Assembly: GCA_034440455.1 (NCBI GenBank)
Contig: JAWXCB010000113.1
Location: 34,945-98,944 of the forward strand
Source: JAWXCB01 sp034440455
GTDB lineage: Bacteria > Bacteroidota > Bacteroidia > Chitinophagales > CAIOSU01
Direction: 5' to 3'
DNA: 64,000 bases
The notes beneath the pieces are model-generated. The model was not told the DNA's origin. It was given only the letters and a program-made list of their open reading frames with translations, and did no database searches. Positions 42,020-49,867 of this stretch are shown here, one piece after another (position 1 is the first letter of the stretch; each line of letters begins with the position of its first letter). The translations under genes and the position numbers were made by a program.

Positions 42020-42631
42020 TTAAACCCGCGCCTTTTTCTTTTGCGGGAATAACATTTTGTAAGCTACCTCTACTTTTCCTTTTGAAATTGCTTCTAGCCT
42101 GTTCTTTAGAATCTGCCGCTTGAGGGCTTTGATGCGGTCAATAAACAGAACACCCTCAATGTGGTCATATTCATGCTGGATAATTCGGGCAGTGATGCCG
42201 TCATATTCTTTTTCATGCGCTTTGAAATGCTGGTCATAATAGCGAATCACGACAGTGTCTTCACGCTCTACGTTTTCGCGGATACCCGGAATGCTCAGGC
42301 AACCCTCTTCAAACACCCATTTCTTCCCATATTCTTTTAAAATCACCGGATTGATAAACACCTGCTTCAGCGGTTCTCCGGTGTAATTCTTTTTATCTAT
42401 TTCATTTTCGCCTTCGTCCTCCTCATCGTCTTTAAACAACTGCTCGCTATCAATAATAAAGAGGCGAATGGATTCTCCCACTTGGGGCGCTGCCAACCCA
42501 ACTCCGGGAGCATCATACATGGTTTCAAACATGTTTGCAATCAATTCTTGCAAGCCCGGATTGCTTTTCTCAATCTCCTTGGATTTCTTGCGAAGCACAG
42601 GGTCACCGTAAGCAACTATTGGAAGTATCAT
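42020..42631 (-). CDS. def: Peptide deformylase
   Basis: This is a 203-residue metalloenzyme that removes the formyl group from nascent N-terminal Met. All three motifs are present: GVGLAAPQVG, EGCLSIPGIRENVERE with the metal-binding Cys, and the metal site QHEYDHIEGVLF. The ~20-residue acidic insertion (FKDDEEDEGENEIDKKNYTG) is typical of Bacteroidota versions. It starts within the last bases of ruvX (4-base overlap), so the two are translationally coupled. Confidence 0.96.
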   Translation of the reverse strand: MILPIVAYGDPVLRKKSKEIEKSNPGLQELIANMFETMYDAPGVGLAAPQVGESIRLFIIDSEQLFKDDEEDEGENEIDKKNYTGEPLKQVFINPVILKEYGKKWVFEEGCLSIPGIRENVEREDTVVIRYYDQHFKAHEKEYDGITARIIQHEYDHIEGVLFIDRIKALKRQILKNRLEAISKGKVEVAYKMLFPQKKKARV

Positions 42632-43044
42632 CGTTGTATGGATTGTAAATATTCTTGTAAAATTAACGTAGCGCTGATTTTGTCGAGGTTTTCTTTTTTC
42701 CTGCGGTCTTTCTTCTTGAAATCGCCCGCAATAAGAGTTTGTAACGCGATTTTGGATGTAAATCGTTCATCCCACCGTTTTACAGGGATGGATGGAAAGT
42801 TTTTTTGCAGAGAAACGATGAACGAGTTTACTAATGGAGTAGCATGAGTAGGGGAGTCGTCAAGGTTTTTGGGATCGCCTACAATGAAGCATTCCACTTG
42901 TTCTTTCGAGAGATATTGTTTGAGGTAAGTGATAACATTTTTTGACTCCACAGCATCCAATGCGGAGGCAATGATTTGCAACGGGTCGGTTACCGCCAAT
43001 CCTGTGCGTTTGCCCCCGTAATCTATTGCGAGAATTCTTCCCAA
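42628..43044 (-). CDS. ruvX: RuvX/YqgF Holliday-junction resolvase-like nuclease
   Basis: The product is 138 residues with an RNase H-like fold. It starts GRILAIDYGGKRTGLAVTDP, with the first catalytic Asp in AIDYG. It continues CFIVGDPKNLDDSPTHATPL, KRWDERFTSKIALQTLI (conserved DER) and DKISATLILQEYL (DxxAA-like end). In the family it is implicated in 16S rRNA processing and resolution of recombination intermediates. Its stop overlaps the def start by four bases. Confidence 0.92.
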   Translation of the reverse strand: MGRILAIDYGGKRTGLAVTDPLQIIASALDAVESKNVITYLKQYLSKEQVECFIVGDPKNLDDSPTHATPLVNSFIVSLQKNFPSIPVKRWDERFTSKIALQTLIAGDFKKKDRRKKENLDKISATLILQEYLQSIQR

Positions 43045-43066
43045 TGCTGCGTGGTTTTGGAAATAA

Positions 43067-43097
43067 AAAAACCGTCAGCCGGAGGCGGACGGTTTTT
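43067..43097 (-). terminator. Terminator of the rplU-rpmA operon
   Basis: AAAAACCGTC and GACGGTTTTT form a perfect 10-base stem with an 11-base loop. It lies 20 bases after rpmA on the minus strand and just upstream of the ruvX start. Confidence 0.9.
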
Positions 43098-43116
43098 CAT
43101 TTGTTATTTAAAGCAA

Positions 43117-43455
43117 TTAGTTTTCGCTTTCGGGAGTTACTTTCTTTCTTCTCTTTGGCTTTTCTTCAGTTGTAGATTCCTGAGATGCGGCAACCGGCTC
43201 ATTGTAAGGAAGAATGTTCACATAGCAGCGGTCATCCTTTTTCCTGCGGAATTCAACGATGCCTTCTGCCATTGCATAAAGCGTGTGGTCTTTGCCAATG
43301 CCCACTCCATTGCCGGGGTGAAATTTAGTGCCGCGCTGGCGAACGATGATGTTGCCGGAAATTACTAATGCACCGCCATACACCTTAATCCCGAGTCGTT
43401 GTGCGTGGGAATCGCGTCCGTTACTGGTACTACCTTCCCCTTTCTTATGTGCCAT
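43117..43455 (-). CDS. rpmA: 50S ribosomal protein L27
   Basis: The product is 112 residues. The conserved core is MAHKKGEGSTSNGRDSHAQR, then LGIKVYGG and IIVRQRGTKFHPGNGVGIGK, DHTLYAMAEGIVEF. The typical protein is about 85-90 residues. Here a Glu/Lys-rich tail (EPVAASQESTTEEKPKRRKK then VTPESEN) adds about 25 residues. It binds near the peptidyl-transferase centre. It follows rplU after 19 bases in the usual L21-L27 operon and ends in a strong terminator. Confidence 0.97.
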   Translation of the reverse strand: MAHKKGEGSTSNGRDSHAQRLGIKVYGGALVISGNIIVRQRGTKFHPGNGVGIGKDHTLYAMAEGIVEFRRKKDDRCYVNILPYNEPVAASQESTTEEKPKRRKKVTPESEN

Positions 43456-43474
43456 TTCTATTTACTTTTTATTA

Positions 43475-43783
43475 TTAAGCGATTGATTCAATTGCAATTT
43501 TGGTAAAAGACTGGCGGTGACCATTCTTCACTTTATAGCCTTTACGTCTTTTTTTCTTGAAAACGATAACCTTATCGCCCTTCAAGTGACTGATAATTTT
43601 TGCATTTACGGTTGTGCCGGAAACAAGGGGTTTACCCACTGTTATTTTGCCACCTACATCGGTGAGCAACACCTTGTCAAACTGCACTTTGTCCCCTTCA
43701 CTACCTTCAAGGCGGTGTACGAAAAGTTCCTGACCTTTGGTCACTTTAAACTGCTGACCTGCTATTTCTACTATTGCGTTCAT
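43475..43783 (-). CDS. rplU: 50S ribosomal protein L21
   Basis: The product is 102 residues with the full L21 pattern: MNAIVEIAGQQFKVTKGQEL, VHRLEGSEGDKVQFDKVLLT, DVGGKITVGKPLVSGTTVNA and the C-terminal IVFKKKRRKGYKVKNGHRQS then FTKIAIESI. It binds 23S rRNA in the large subunit. It is the first gene of the rplU-rpmA operon and is driven by the near-perfect promoter at 43807-43838. Confidence 0.97.
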   Translation of the reverse strand: MNAIVEIAGQQFKVTKGQELFVHRLEGSEGDKVQFDKVLLTDVGGKITVGKPLVSGTTVNAKIISHLKGDKVIVFKKKRRKGYKVKNGHRQSFTKIAIESIA

Positions 43784-43806
43784 TGTTACTATTTTAGAAT
43801 GGTCGG

Positions 43807-43838
43807 CAAAGATAAGGAGACAAAACCAATATCACAAA
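43807..43838 (-). promoter_or_regulatory. Exact consensus promoter of rplU-rpmA (TTTG-N20-TATCTTTG)
   Basis: On the minus strand TTTG (43835-43838), exactly 20 bases of spacer, then TATCTTTG (43807-43814). This is a full match to the Bacteroidota housekeeping consensus. The leader to the ATG at 43783 would be about 18-20 bases. Confidence 0.85.
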
Positions 43839-44059
43839 CCAGATTTTTAGTTCTTCTATAGTGTCCGGTTTAACAATTTTACCCCGCAGTTTGGAGTTCA
43901 GGCACGGTTTAAAGCCTACCGAATCAAGAACATACGATTTAAAACAACTAAAAAAGTAGCACTTCGCTTCTGAAGTAATTTTCTTAAACCGTCCAATTCC
44001 CTGTAATCGGCACATTGCCTATCAGCAAAGCGCTTAAAACAGCTACCCTGCCAATAGGC
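43839..44059. other. Spacer between rplU and the P-type ATPase
   Basis: The ~310-base gap between the two divergent genes contains their promoters. In between I see no gene; the AT-rich minus-strand frame reading FKKITSEAKCYFFSCFKSYV is short and has no support. A small AGGCACGGTTTAAAGCCTAC stretch is the only notable structure. Confidence 0.4.
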
Positions 44060-44067
44060 TAACTTTG
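44060..44067 (+). promoter_or_regulatory. -7 promoter box (TAACTTTG) of the P-type ATPase gene
   Basis: An exact TAnnTTTG match 26 bases before the ATG at 44094. I saw no copper-responsive operator with obvious dyad symmetry. Confidence 0.45.
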
Positions 44068-44093
44068 AGTCCGATTTTCAAATCGAATTATTC

Positions 44094-46220
44094 ATGCAGG
44101 AAACCCTCGAACATACCACACAAAAAGTAAAACTGAACATCGAAGGCATGACGTGTACCAATTGCGCGATGGGCATTTCAAAGTATCTTGAAAAGAAAGG
44201 CACTGAAAATGTCTCTGTTGATTTCTCTACGCATGAAGCGCGCTTTACGCTGAAGCATCCCGAAGAGTTGAATGAGATTAAAAAAGGCATTGAGCATCTG
44301 GGTTACAAAATCGTGGATGATGGCGTTGCCAATGTTGATTCTTCCCTCAAGTTTACGCTCACGCAAAAATTTTACGTGTGTCTTGCGCTCACGCTGCCTT
44401 TATTGTTGCACATGATTTTTCATGAAGGGATTTTTGCAAATCCCTATTTCCAGCTTGCGTTTTGCCTGCCTGTTTTTATTATCGGCTTGCAGCATTTCGG
44501 CAGAAGCGCACTCGGCTCGCTGATGGCAGGCATCCCAAACATGGATGTGCTGATTCTGCTTGGCTCATCGGCAGCTTTGTTTTATAGTTTGTATGGAATG
44601 GTGAATCAGCTTGGGCATGATTATCTTTTTTTTGAAACAACAGCCACCATCATCACGCTTGTGTTGCTTGGAAATCTACTGGAACAAAAAAGTGTGCAGC
44701 AAACCACTTCCTCTATCCGCGAGTTGGGGAAATTGCGCGTGCAGAAAGCGAAAGTGATTCTCTCCGATGGAAAAGGCGTTGAGCATATTCAGGAAATCGA
44801 AACGGAGTTGGTGAAGAAAGGGCATCTGGTTTTGGTAAACACAGGCGACCGCATTCCTGCTGACGGTTCCATTACTTGGGGCGAATGTTCCGTTGATGAA
44901 AGCATGATTTCGGGCGAAAGCGCTCCGCAGGAAAAAACGGTGGGCGATAAAGCGATTGGCGGCACTGTGATTATGAAAGGCAGCATCAAGATGCAGGTAG
45001 AAGCTGCGGGGAATGATACGTTCCTCTCAAATATTATTGAATTAGTGAAAGGCGCACAGCAAAATCGTCCCGATATTCAGCGCATTGCCGACAGAGTAAG
45101 CGCGTGGTTTGTACCCGCAGTGGTTGTTATTGCAATCATCACGTTTGTGGTTTCTTTAATCACGTTAGGATTGCCTGTGCAAAAAGCGCTGATGCACAGT
45201 GTAGCAGTGCTGGTGATTGCGTGTCCCTGCGCAATGGGTTTAGCTACGCCTACTGCAATCATGGTTGGTATCGGCATGATTACCAAAAAAGGAATTTTAA
45301 TCAAAGGAGGAAAAACATTGGAAACGCTCGCTACGATTAAGCAAGTGGTGTTTGATAAAACCGGTACGCTTACCACCGGGAAATTCAAAATCAAAAAAAT
45401 CACCGCAGTGCAGTTTGACCAGGATGATGTGGAAACGATTCTGTTCAGTTTAGAAAAACATTCTTCGCATCCGATTGCGCAATCGCTTACCCGCGAGTTA
45501 AAAGACGTGAAGGAAATGACCTTTTCAAAAATTGAAGAGTTGAAAGGCATCGGTATGCGTGCGTTTGATAAAAAAGGGAACGTGTTTGAATTAGGCTCTT
45601 ACGAGTTGGCGCGTAATCAAACAGTGGACAACAAGCATGATATTTATCTGTTGCTGAACAAGCAACTTATCGGCTATGTGGATATTGAAGATGAGCTGAA
45701 GCCAGAAGCAAAAGCAGCGATTGAATATTTGAAAACAATCGGAATGACTCCAATTTTGCTCAGTGGCGATAGTTATGAAAAGTGCGCGTCTGTTGCGAAT
45801 AAGCTTGGCATTGAGAAATTTTATTTCAGCAAAATGCCCCACGAGAAGTTGGAAATTATCACGAAACTTTCAAAGGAAATGCCTACCGCAATGGTGGGCG
45901 ATGGCATCAACGATGCGCCCGCCTTGGCGAAAGCCGACATCGGCATTTCATTGAGCGATGCGACAGAAGTTGCCATTGACAGTTCGCAGGTGATTTTGCT
46001 GAATGGCAATTTGAGCTATTTGAAGAATGCGCTTATCCTCAGCAAAAAAACGATGACTACGATTAAGCAAAATCTTTTCTGGGCATTTATCTACAACATC
46101 CTCGCCATTCCCTTTGCTGCGGCAGGTTTCTTAAGCCCGATGATTGCCGCGCTTTCGATGGCGCTCTCCGATTTGTTTGTGGTGGGAAATTCAATCAGGT
46201 TGAAGACTACTAAACTTTAA
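44094..46220 (+). CDS. copA: Copper-type heavy-metal P1B-ATPase
   Basis: This is a 708-residue inner-membrane efflux pump. One N-terminal metal-binding domain has GMTCTNC (Cys 21 and 24). Membrane helices cover residues ~95-225. The actuator loop has SGESAPQEKTVGDKAIGGT. The metal-transport helix has ACPCAMGLATPTA (CPC near 376). The phosphorylation site is FDKTGTLT (Asp near 421), with nucleotide-binding SSHPIAQS and GIGMRA, and hinge GDGINDAPALAKADIGIS (~600). The CPC motif and single MTCxxC domain point to Cu(I), though Ag(I) is also possible. No copper chaperone or CueR-type regulator is adjacent. It is monocistronic. Confidence 0.92.
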   Translation: MQETLEHTTQKVKLNIEGMTCTNCAMGISKYLEKKGTENVSVDFSTHEARFTLKHPEELNEIKKGIEHLGYKIVDDGVANVDSSLKFTLTQKFYVCLALTLPLLLHMIFHEGIFANPYFQLAFCLPVFIIGLQHFGRSALGSLMAGIPNMDVLILLGSSAALFYSLYGMVNQLGHDYLFFETTATIITLVLLGNLLEQKSVQQTTSSIRELGKLRVQKAKVILSDGKGVEHIQEIETELVKKGHLVLVNTGDRIPADGSITWGECSVDESMISGESAPQEKTVGDKAIGGTVIMKGSIKMQVEAAGNDTFLSNIIELVKGAQQNRPDIQRIADRVSAWFVPAVVVIAIITFVVSLITLGLPVQKALMHSVAVLVIACPCAMGLATPTAIMVGIGMITKKGILIKGGKTLETLATIKQVVFDKTGTLTTGKFKIKKITAVQFDQDDVETILFSLEKHSSHPIAQSLTRELKDVKEMTFSKIEELKGIGMRAFDKKGNVFELGSYELARNQTVDNKHDIYLLLNKQLIGYVDIEDELKPEAKAAIEYLKTIGMTPILLSGDSYEKCASVANKLGIEKFYFSKMPHEKLEIITKLSKEMPTAMVGDGINDAPALAKADIGISLSDATEVAIDSSQVILLNGNLSYLKNALILSKKTMTTIKQNLFWAFIYNILAIPFAAAGFLSPMIAALSMALSDLFVVGNSIRLKTTKL

Positions 46221-46232
46221 TTTCAACAAAAC

Positions 46233-47636
46233 TTAAACTGCTTGTTTCCACGGTCCTGTGATAGCGATGGTTAGTCCTTCGCCCTGAATGTTCACAAACA
46301 TTGTTTTTCCGCTGGGTGAAAAACACGCGCCAGCAAATTCAGTTTGATACTTTGCGCCTTCGGCAAAATGATAAAGTTCGCCCTGCGGAGTTACACCGAC
46401 TAAAAAAGGATGCATGTCATCTTCACATAACATCAAATCGCCCCAGGGCGACACGGTGAGGTTGTCGCAATATTTTAAAATGTCAGGATTGGTTGATTCA
46501 ACGAACAATTCGAGATGAGCAGGTTGTGCTGTTTCGCCCGCGTTGCCTTCATCGGCACTTAAGGCGTATTTAAACACTTGTCCTTTTTGAATTTTCCCAC
46601 CGCTGGTGCAGGCAAAATAAAATTCATTTTTATCAAACCACACACCTTCGCCACGAGCAAATAATGCAGCCCCGTTTTTAAATCCGCGCTGGCGCAAATC
46701 ATCATCAGGCGCTTCCACATTGTCCATGTCAATCCAAGCAACGGCAACAGGTGTATTTGAAAGAAAGTCGGCTGCCCCATTTTCACCCCAGTTGCGCGTG
46801 TCTCTTGCTGGCGCATCTTTCACAACTAATGCCTGCAACTTTCCGCCCGCATGAAGATTGCCTTTTTCATTCGGGATGAAGCGGTACAGTAAACTATCAG
46901 GGCGGTCTTCGGTGAGATAAACGATTCCTGATTTTGGGTCAACGCACACAGCTTCGTGGTTGAACCGCCCCATCGCTTTAATTGGCTCCGGTTTTGCGCG
47001 CGCTATCTCAATAGATGCAGGAACTTCAAAAACAAAACCGTGATTTTTTTCAATATTGTCTTTCTTCGTTGCCACATCTTCTTCGCAAGTGAGCCAACTA
47101 TTCCAGGGGGTGCGTCCGCCCGCGCAGTTGCGGTTTGTTCCCGCAAGGCTCAGATATTGTTTTTCAATCACGCCTGTTTCTTCATTGTAAACAAACGTGG
47201 AAGTGCCGCCCATGCTTGGATTTTTCCCTTTCCCGAAATCATAAAAGTCGGATGGACTCAATACATTCAGCAATTCTAATTTTTCACCGAATGCGCCAAG
47301 CGGAACACTAATGGGCGAAATTTCATGATTGCGCACCACAATGACTTTGCCATTAGCGGCAGCAAAAGCCGCCATGCCATCGGGAAGCCCGGGCAACAGC
47401 AATCCGTCAGCCATTTTTTCGCCTTTGCGCGAAATGATTTTGTAAGAAAATCCTTCCGGCAGATGGAGAATGCCGTCTTTGTCTTTCACAAGCGCACCGT
47501 ACCCGGGAATCGCGGGAGCAGGCGTAGCTTCAGGCGCAACAGTTTTGTTTGCAGAATTTTTTCTTGTAAGAATGCGTAAGCCGACAAAGCCAACACCAAC
47601 CACTCCGGTTGCAATAAGAAAATTTCTTCTTTTCAT
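46233..47636 (-). CDS. PhoX-like (DUF839) exported phosphatase-family protein
   Basis: The product is 467 residues. The N-terminus MKRRNFLIATGVVGVGFVGL has a twin-arginine-like RR followed by a hydrophobic stretch, consistent with Tat export. The mature part follows PhoX/DUF839: LPEGFSYKIISRKGEKMADG, VVRNHEIS, GGTSTFVYN, NCAGGRTPWNSWLTCEED, GRFNHEAVCVDPKSGIVYLT then EDRPDSLLYRF, and NPDILKYCDNLTVSPWGDLM then LCEDD. PhoX enzymes are calcium/iron-dependent alkaline phosphatases, but many DUF839 members are untested, so the activity is inferred. It converges with the copper ATPase (12 bases apart). Confidence 0.85.
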   Translation of the reverse strand: MKRRNFLIATGVVGVGFVGLRILTRKNSANKTVAPEATPAPAIPGYGALVKDKDGILHLPEGFSYKIISRKGEKMADGLLLPGLPDGMAAFAAANGKVIVVRNHEISPISVPLGAFGEKLELLNVLSPSDFYDFGKGKNPSMGGTSTFVYNEETGVIEKQYLSLAGTNRNCAGGRTPWNSWLTCEEDVATKKDNIEKNHGFVFEVPASIEIARAKPEPIKAMGRFNHEAVCVDPKSGIVYLTEDRPDSLLYRFIPNEKGNLHAGGKLQALVVKDAPARDTRNWGENGAADFLSNTPVAVAWIDMDNVEAPDDDLRQRGFKNGAALFARGEGVWFDKNEFYFACTSGGKIQKGQVFKYALSADEGNAGETAQPAHLELFVESTNPDILKYCDNLTVSPWGDLMLCEDDMHPFLVGVTPQGELYHFAEGAKYQTEFAGACFSPSGKTMFVNIQGEGLTIAITGPWKQAV

Positions 47637-47701
47637 GCGCGTAATTATTTCGGGAGGCTAAAGATAACACGCAATGCCAAGCAGAGTGAATTAAGGATTT
47701 G

Positions 47702-48574
47702 TTAAACTGTTTTGCTTTGAAGGAAATCCAAAATATACCCATTCACCAATTCGGGATATTCATGCTGCACCCAATGGCTACAGTTGCTGATGTATTTGAT
47801 TTCAAAGTGATTTTTGAAATATTGTTCCATGCCAAACGTGAGTTCCTTGCCGAGCGCTTTGTCGTCTTCGCCCCAAATCACTAACGTGTCTGCTTCAATC
47901 AGGATGTTTTTTCTGTTTTCGTTTTTCACACCTTCGCGGAAGGCTGAGCGATAATAATTCAAGGCTGCGGTGATGGCACCCGGCTTTTGAAACGCGCACA
48001 CATATTCTTCGATGTCTTCTTTTGAAAACGCATTTTTGTTATGCGTCCAACCCCGCAACCCTCGATAAAAAAATGTACGTAAATCGCGGCTGATATATTT
48101 TTCCGGCAAATAAGGCAACTGAAAAAAGAACATGTACCAGCTTTTTTTCAGTTGGGTGAAGTTTGTGAAAAACTGTTTCAGCATTACCTGCGGCAGCGGA
48201 CAGTTCAGCACGATGAGTTTATTTACGCTTTGAGGAAATTGTTGCGCGAGCGCCCATGCGATGCCGCCACCCCAATCATGCCCGATGATGTGCGCTTTGC
48301 TTTCGTTGAAGAAATGAATCAAATCCACGATGTCGCTTGCGATGATTTTTGAAGTATAATTCTTCACTCCTTCGGGCTTGTCGCTTTCATTGTAGCCGCG
48401 CATATCCACCGCAACAACTTTGTAATGTTTTGCAAGCGCGGGAATTTGGTTTTTCCAGCCGTACCAAAATTCCGGAAAGCCGTGCAGCAATATCACCAAC
48501 TCGCCTTCGCCCGCTGTTACATAATGCAGGTTGATGCCATTTACCTTCGCAAAAGCGTGTTGAAGATTTTTCAT
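47702..48574 (-). CDS. Alpha/beta hydrolase, epoxide-hydrolase-like
   Basis: The product is 290 residues from ATG 48574 (MKNLQHAFAKVNGINLHYVT); a TTG/ATG further up at 48592 is less likely given the promoter position. It shows the oxyanion motif LLHGFPEFWYGWKNQ, the nucleophile elbow IIGHDWGGGIAW (Asp nucleophile, as in epoxide hydrolases and haloalkane dehalogenases), a lid region with Tyr residues (SWYMFFFQLPYLPEKY), and the C-terminal WGEDDKALGK and SNCSHWVQHEYP (catalytic His). The substrate is unknown. It is divergent from the protease-like gene, sharing the regulatory region 48575-48688. Confidence 0.88.
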   Translation of the reverse strand: MKNLQHAFAKVNGINLHYVTAGEGELVILLHGFPEFWYGWKNQIPALAKHYKVVAVDMRGYNESDKPEGVKNYTSKIIASDIVDLIHFFNESKAHIIGHDWGGGIAWALAQQFPQSVNKLIVLNCPLPQVMLKQFFTNFTQLKKSWYMFFFQLPYLPEKYISRDLRTFFYRGLRGWTHNKNAFSKEDIEEYVCAFQKPGAITAALNYYRSAFREGVKNENRKNILIEADTLVIWGEDDKALGKELTFGMEQYFKNHFEIKYISNCSHWVQHEYPELVNGYILDFLQSKTV

Positions 48575-48688
48575 TGTGTAACTAAAATACAACCTTGCCG
48601 CAAAGGCGCAAAGATGCTGAGAAAATCCCTTTGCGACTTAGCGCCTTTGCGCTTTAACTATTCAAACAATAATCGTACTTTTTCGGGG
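48575..48688. promoter_or_regulatory. Divergent promoter region with CGCAAAG inverted arms
   Basis: For the minus gene, TTTG followed by 19 bases and TATTTTAG (48582-48589) precede its ATG. For the plus gene, the box TACTTTTT (48676-48683) lies just before ATG 48689. Between them CGCAAAGGCGCAAAG (48599-48613) faces a TTTGCG...GCGCCTTTGCG arm (48630-48651), able to form a hairpin. The plus half (48641-48684) is identical over 44 bases to 55122-55165 upstream of plsC. Confidence 0.6.
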
Positions 48689-49351
48689 ATGGTTAATCGT
48701 CTTGCATCTCGCTCGCCTATTTCTCCCCTGCACATTTCCGATTTTTTAAGAAGCGCAAATAACTCTGCGTTCTATTGCAGAAAATCAAGTTCTGTGAAAG
48801 GACAAGTAAGTTTTTTTAAACACGCAGGGAAAATCTATTGTATTGGCTGCTATCATGTGTTGTGCGCGCAGGAGGTGAAACACAAAATCTATTCGGTTGA
48901 TGATAAGAGCGCGGCTGATTCGCACATTACGGTGATGCAGAAAACACAAAACGGAACGGAACAAGTAATTGGAAAAGTGCTGTGCGGAAAGCTGAATTAT
49001 GCCAATGACTTTGCGCTTGCAGAGGTGGAGATGCCGGATGTTGCTTTTGCTCCTCTTGATTGCAGCAACACGCCTGCTAAAACTCAGGATGAAATTTTCT
49101 TTGTGAATGCGCAGAGGCAACTGCAACAATCTGTGCTTCTGGAAAAAAATGCCACCTGCACTGTGCGCATCAACGGGCTGGTAAACATCGGTTTTACAGG
49201 GTTGCTGAAAGCAAGAAAATTCTCGCGCAAAGGCGATTCGGGCGCATTGGCGTGGGATGCCGCAGGCAACGTGCTTGGGTTAGTGGGCGCGGACAATGCA
49301 AGCTACACGTATATTGTGCCAATACAGCCTCATCTCCTTCGGTCGCCATAG
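48689..49351 (+). CDS. Small trypsin-like (chymotrypsin-fold) serine protease
   Basis: The product is 220 residues from ATG 48689, four bases after a promoter box; longer upstream frames cross that promoter and are rejected. A plausible catalytic triad is visible: His56 in KIYCIGCYHVLCA, Asp107 in NYANDFALAEV and Ser184 in RKGDSGALAWDAAGNVLGLV, which is the classic GDSG. There is no signal peptide or membrane helix, so a cytoplasmic location is indicated, unusual for this fold. The substrate is unknown. The Cys content (51, 54, 59, 99, 125, 157) is also notable. The fold call rests on the triad motifs only. Confidence 0.7.
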   Translation: MVNRLASRSPISPLHISDFLRSANNSAFYCRKSSSVKGQVSFFKHAGKIYCIGCYHVLCAQEVKHKIYSVDDKSAADSHITVMQKTQNGTEQVIGKVLCGKLNYANDFALAEVEMPDVAFAPLDCSNTPAKTQDEIFFVNAQRQLQQSVLLEKNATCTVRINGLVNIGFTGLLKARKFSRKGDSGALAWDAAGNVLGLVGADNASYTYIVPIQPHLLRSP

Positions 49352-49355
49352 GCTT

Positions 49356-49420
49356 GCCGCAGGCGGTACCGCCCCTTCTCCCCTGCTGACGGCAGGCAAG
49401 GAAAGGAGAAGGGAGTCCAA
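49356..49420. repeat. GC-rich hairpin repeat after the protease gene
   Basis: CCCCTTCTCC and GGAGAAGGG form inverted arms around a segment containing CTGCTGACGGCAGGC. It is likely a dispersed palindromic element, possibly acting as a terminator. Confidence 0.5.
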
Positions 49421-49522
49421 ACGGCAGCAGTTACTCTGTGTAATGGCGGTCTGCCTGAGACGAAAGAACAGCATCTAAACCTTATCCTTTAAAATGGAGA
49501 AACAAAACCGCAGCGCAATGCG

Positions 49523-49554
49523 TTTGACTTTAGCAAAGCAAGGGGTTATATTTG
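49523..49554 (+). promoter_or_regulatory. Exact consensus promoter (TTTG-N20-TATATTTG)
   Basis: TTTG at 49523-49526, exactly 20 bases, then TATATTTG at 49547-49554. It shows that the TTG at 49552 cannot be the start of the following gene, since it lies inside the -7 box. The ATG at 49570 is used. Confidence 0.85.
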
Positions 49555-49569
49555 GGTATAAATTCAGCT

Positions 49570-49845
49570 ATGGTAATTTCAGAAATCGAATTATTTGAAG
49601 CCCTCTCCCAGCAGTTGGGCGCAGAGAAAGCAAAGGTGTTAGTGAAATATGTTGAGGGAAAGGTGGACAAGCGCATGGAAGAAAACTCAGCACCCTTTGC
49701 CACCAAAAAAGATTTGAACGAACTCAGGGTTGAATTGAAAGAAACCAAAGCTGAAATCATCAAATGGATGTTCATCTTTTGGATGGGCACGATTGGCGTA
49801 CTCTCCGGCATCATGTTCGCGTTGCTGAATGCTTACCTGAAATAG
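49570..49845 (+). CDS. Small coiled-coil membrane protein (DUF1640-like)
   Basis: The product is 91 residues from ATG 49570. A soluble N-terminal half (MVISEIELFEALSQQLGAEK, AKVLVKYVEGKVDKRMEEN) leads into a coiled coil (ATKKDLNELRVELKETKAEI). A single C-terminal membrane helix follows (FIFWMGTIGVLSGIMFALLN). This is the layout of bacterial DUF1640/CCDC90-like proteins. Function is unknown. It is driven by its own consensus promoter and followed by the repeat-bounded element at 49868. Confidence 0.7.
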   Translation: MVISEIELFEALSQQLGAEKAKVLVKYVEGKVDKRMEENSAPFATKKDLNELRVELKETKAEIIKWMFIFWMGTIGVLSGIMFALLNAYLK

Positions 49846-49867
49846 CAGCCTCACTCCTGCATTGTCC

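Noticed and set aside
43794..44015. 73-codon frame upstream of the copper ATPase
   Set aside because: It overlaps the rplU promoter and has no supported domain.
48425..48688. N-terminal extension of the protease-like protein
   Set aside because: It runs antisense through the hydrolase gene and across both divergent promoters; the ATG at 48689 is better placed.
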